NCBI GenBank assembly: GCA_015486145.1
Contig: WFSH01000115.1
Span: 1 to 32,977 of the forward strand
DNA length: 32,977 nucleotides
From: Mesoaciditogaceae bacterium
GTDB taxonomy: Bacteria > Thermotogota > Thermotogae > Mesoaciditogales > Mesoaciditogaceae
Reading direction: 5' to 3'
Below are positions 31,208-32,977 of the stretch, piece after piece. Made by a program: the position numbers and the translations under genes. A model generated the notes under the pieces. It was not told the origin of the DNA, did no database searches, and saw nothing but the letters and a program-made list of their open reading frames with translations. The first letter of the stretch is position 1. Every line of letters begins with the position of its first letter.

Positions 31208-32542
31208 TCATCGCTGAGGATCGTACAAAACCTGAACGCCTCTTCCTTGAAGCGTTTGAATATCGTTCAAATCCGTAGATGGAGAGGTTAAATCCAACAA
31301 ATTCCATCTCACATCCAAATGATCTCCGTTGTTAATTCCACTATTTTTCACGAGAGGAGAAATATCATCTATTTGATTGTAAGAAAGATTCAGTCCCTCC
31401 AAGTTATTGAGACCTTCCAAGGGTGAAATGTTACTCACATTGTTGTGCTCTATGGCAAGTGTCTCTAAGTTGGTTAAACTTGCCAGAGGGGAAATATCCG
31501 TTAAGTGATTGCCAAAGATAGCCAATATCTTCAAACTCGTTAAATTCCTCAAAGAGGTTAAATCAGTTGCGGGATTGTCTCCAACGTTTAGATCCCACAA
31601 ATTCACGAGTTTTGATAGCGGTGACAAATCGGTTATCTTGTTTCCATTGATGAGAAGAACTTCTAAATTGGTAAGGCTTGCGATCGGGCTCAAATCATCT
31701 ATGTTGGAATTGTTGAAAATCTGAAGCCACGTTAAATTTGAAAAGTTAGAAAGAAATGTGATATCTGAGTTTGTGAGGCCCATTCCACCCATTCCAAGTT
31801 CTTCAAGCCATGTCCAATTTTTCAAAAACGCCCAATTGCTTTTTGGTATTGGATCGTAATCAAGATATAGTTTCTTTATATTCGTCAAATTCTGAATTGG
31901 GCTTATATCACTGACGTTGTTGGACCAAATATTCAGATCTTGCAGATGAGTTAAGCTTGCCAACATGCTTACATCCGATACGTTATTGTTTATGATTTCA
32001 AGCGATTTTAAATTGACACAATATTGAATCCCTTCGAGGTTGGCTATTTTGCTTGCGGCTCTCGAGGGCCAGTTGTTTGAAATCGTCGCGATGGTTGTCA
32101 GATCGCTTTCGTATATATCACCGGCTGGCTTTCCTATTTGAGCTCTTATTATGGAATTAAGAACTGGATCTGGAAAGATCACGATCGAATTTGTAGGAGT
32201 TGCTTTCGTCGTTGCCGAAGCGGTGTTGCTTGGATCTGACAATCCGAAATCGTTTTTTGCCCTGACTTTGTAGTAATACGTCGTTGACGGTGTTAAAGCT
32301 GTGTCAACGAAATCGTTAAAAGTTGTGGTTGCTATGGAATTGAATGCCGCGCCAACATTCGACTTAGATCTGTAAATGGTGAAATCTCCAGAGCCATTCC
32401 ATGAAAGCTTTATGGAAGAGGCACTTAATGTAATTGCCTTAAGGTTTGTCGGTGCTTGAGGTTTTAAAAGAAAGCATGCAGAAAGGATAAAAGCTATGAT
32501 TAGCACCGTTCCCAACAACAAAATTCTTGTAAGTATCTTCAC
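31208..32542 (-). CDS. Lipoprotein with fibronectin type III and leucine-rich repeats
   Basis: A 444-residue surface lipoprotein. The signal peptide ends at LSAC, making Cys23 the lipidated residue. A fibronectin type III domain follows (about 28-115, PTNLKAITLSASSIKLSW, STTYYYKVRAKNDFG). The rest is about ten internalin-like 22-residue leucine-rich repeats (ISPLASLTNLETLAIEHNNV type) ending near residue 425. Such proteins bind other proteins or surfaces; no partner can be named. I chose GTG at 32542 because AAGGAGGG is seven bases upstream. The TTG at 32566 lies before that site. The gene has its own promoter and terminator, and no operon partner. Confidence 0.88.
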   Translation of the reverse strand: MKILTRILLLGTVLIIAFILSACFLLKPQAPTNLKAITLSASSIKLSWNGSGDFTIYRSKSNVGAAFNSIATTTFNDFVDTALTPSTTYYYKVRAKNDFGLSDPSNTASATTKATPTNSIVIFPDPVLNSIIRAQIGKPAGDIYESDLTTIATISNNWPSRAASKIANLEGIQYCVNLKSLEIINNNVSDVSMLASLTHLQDLNIWSNNVSDISPIQNLTNIKKLYLDYDPIPKSNWAFLKNWTWLEELGMGGMGLTNSDITFLSNFSNLTWLQIFNNSNIDDLSPIASLTNLEVLLINGNKITDLSPLSKLVNLWDLNVGDNPATDLTSLRNLTSLKILAIFGNHLTDISPLASLTNLETLAIEHNNVSNISPLEGLNNLEGLNLSYNQIDDISPLVKNSGINNGDHLDVRWNLLDLTSPSTDLNDIQTLQGRGVQVLYDPQR

Positions 32543-32583
32543 GGTCTGTCCCTCCTTAAGATACAAAATGTCTTATGTTAATA

Positions 32584-32612
32584 ATTTTAACACTTATTTT
32601 AAAAATAATCAA
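32584..32612 (-). promoter_or_regulatory. Promoter for the LRR lipoprotein
   Basis: TTGATT (32612-32607), a 17-base spacer and TAAAAT (32589-32584) on the minus strand, about 40 bases before the GTG start. Confidence 0.7.
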
Positions 32613-32977
32613 CTAAAATCTTACATTTATCTTCTTTCACACTTTTGAGTTTAGGCAAGCCTGCTTTCAAATCAAAAACCGAGGGTAGGAGGGCCCTCAG
32701 CTTTTTCGAGGTTCAGTGTTGGTGAGCGTTCTTCTTTCATACTTAAAATGTTTTTTGTAAATGTGATAGAAGTCAATCGTGGGTTCTCTTCACGATAGTG
32801 TGGGTAGTATTTTTGAATAACAACATGCTTTGACATTTTAGTACCGCTTTACAAGCGGTGAGTGTAATTTTTTTGAAGCCTTGTCAAAACTGATTCGTTC
32901 TTTTATTTGGAGTCTTTGACCTTAACGTCATCCTGAAAGTTCCGAAGGAACTATTCAGGATCTCCAAGCAACTAACA
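32613..32977. other. Gene-poor right end with small palindromes
   Basis: No supported gene in 365 bases. It contains the palindrome GAGGGCCCTC (32689-32698), a seven-pair hairpin ACCGCTT/AAGCGGT (32843-32859) followed some bases later by a T run, and a REP-like hairpin near the edge. A 54-codon minus-strand frame at 32836-32672 lacks a ribosome site and is not called. Confidence 0.6.
32930..32961. repeat. REP-like hairpin, GTCATCCTGAA type
   Basis: ATCCTGAAAGTTCC pairs with GGAACTATTCAGGAT around a GAA loop, with one bulged A. It is preceded by CGTC, giving the CGTCATCCTGAA start seen in many dispersed intergenic repeats. Copy number cannot be judged from here. Confidence 0.65.

Noticed and set aside
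32681..32710. Possible plus-strand terminator GAGGG...CCCTC followed by CTTTTT
   Set aside because: The stem is short and the palindrome pairs ambiguously; no plus-strand gene ends nearby.
32672..32836. 54-codon minus-strand frame starting MSKHVV
   Set aside because: No Shine-Dalgarno sequence, it includes the GAGGGCCCTC palindrome, and nothing in it is recognisable.
1..32977. CRISPR array, prophage, integrase or attachment site next to the tRNA genes
   Set aside because: No regularly spaced repeats, integrase, phage structural genes or duplicated tRNA 3' ends are visible.

Overview
The window looks like a chromosomal segment of an anaerobic, probably thermophilic member of the Thermotogota. 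Three things point there: an NADH-linked hydrogenase-type NuoE/NuoF pair, a Thermotoga-like dihydrofolate reductase and pyrophosphate-type phosphofructokinase, and a Na+-type F-ATPase c subunit. Heavy use of TTG start codons and a small exported beta-barrel-like protein fit too. This is judged from protein resemblance only, and I cannot name the genus. No phage, CRISPR array or intact insertion sequence is visible.

Layout. (1) 1-2710, minus strand: a Phd/YefM-type antitoxin without a toxin, a MalK/MsmX-type sugar ABC ATPase, tRNA-Ser(UGA), a NuoE-like subunit and the start of a NuoF/HydB-like subunit that runs off the left edge. A near-consensus promoter with a palindromic operator precedes the antitoxin. 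(2) 2831-21862, plus strand: about 19 kb of nearly gapless genes. The order is recJ, a YqgF-family gene, atpZ/atpI-like, atpBEFHAGDC, PPi-type pfk, an AMMECR1 gene, an uncharacterised gene, minD, minE, yjbQ-like, an exported barrel-like protein, obg, nadD, a dipeptide epimerase, a DHFR and a MarR regulator. (3) 27808-21844, minus strand: phosphohexomutase, metallophosphoesterase, divergent PAP2 protein, uvrB, rnhB, converging on marR. (4) tRNA-Val(CAC), then a short intergenic block with a perfect REP-like hairpin. (5) 30762-28257, minus strand: a polar/basic amino-acid ABC importer whose leader contains a short peptide ORF and a terminator/antiterminator pair. (6) An internally deleted IS256-family remnant. 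(7) An FN3 plus leucine-rich-repeat lipoprotein with its own promoter and terminator, then a gene-poor right end with a second REP-like hairpin.

How the genes work together: the large plus-strand cluster joins ion-coupled ATP synthesis, PPi-linked glycolysis, replication and repair (RecJ, YqgF), septum placement (MinDE), ribosome assembly (Obg) and cofactor synthesis (NadD, DHFR). The minus-strand genes supply sugar uptake, NADH/H2 electron transfer, DNA repair and amino-acid uptake.

The best candidate for something undescribed is the leader of the amino-acid importer. A 29-codon ORF with a run of Arg-Lys-His-His-Val-Lys codons sits just before mutually exclusive RNA stems, which looks like ribosome-mediated attenuation of a basic amino-acid transporter. 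Others are a NuoF/HydB subunit whose N-terminal ferredoxin-like domain has lost all four cysteines, a RecJ with a large degenerate helicase-like C-terminus, a YqgF protein with an unrecognised C-terminal half, and an orphan antitoxin that appears to control a sugar ABC ATPase.
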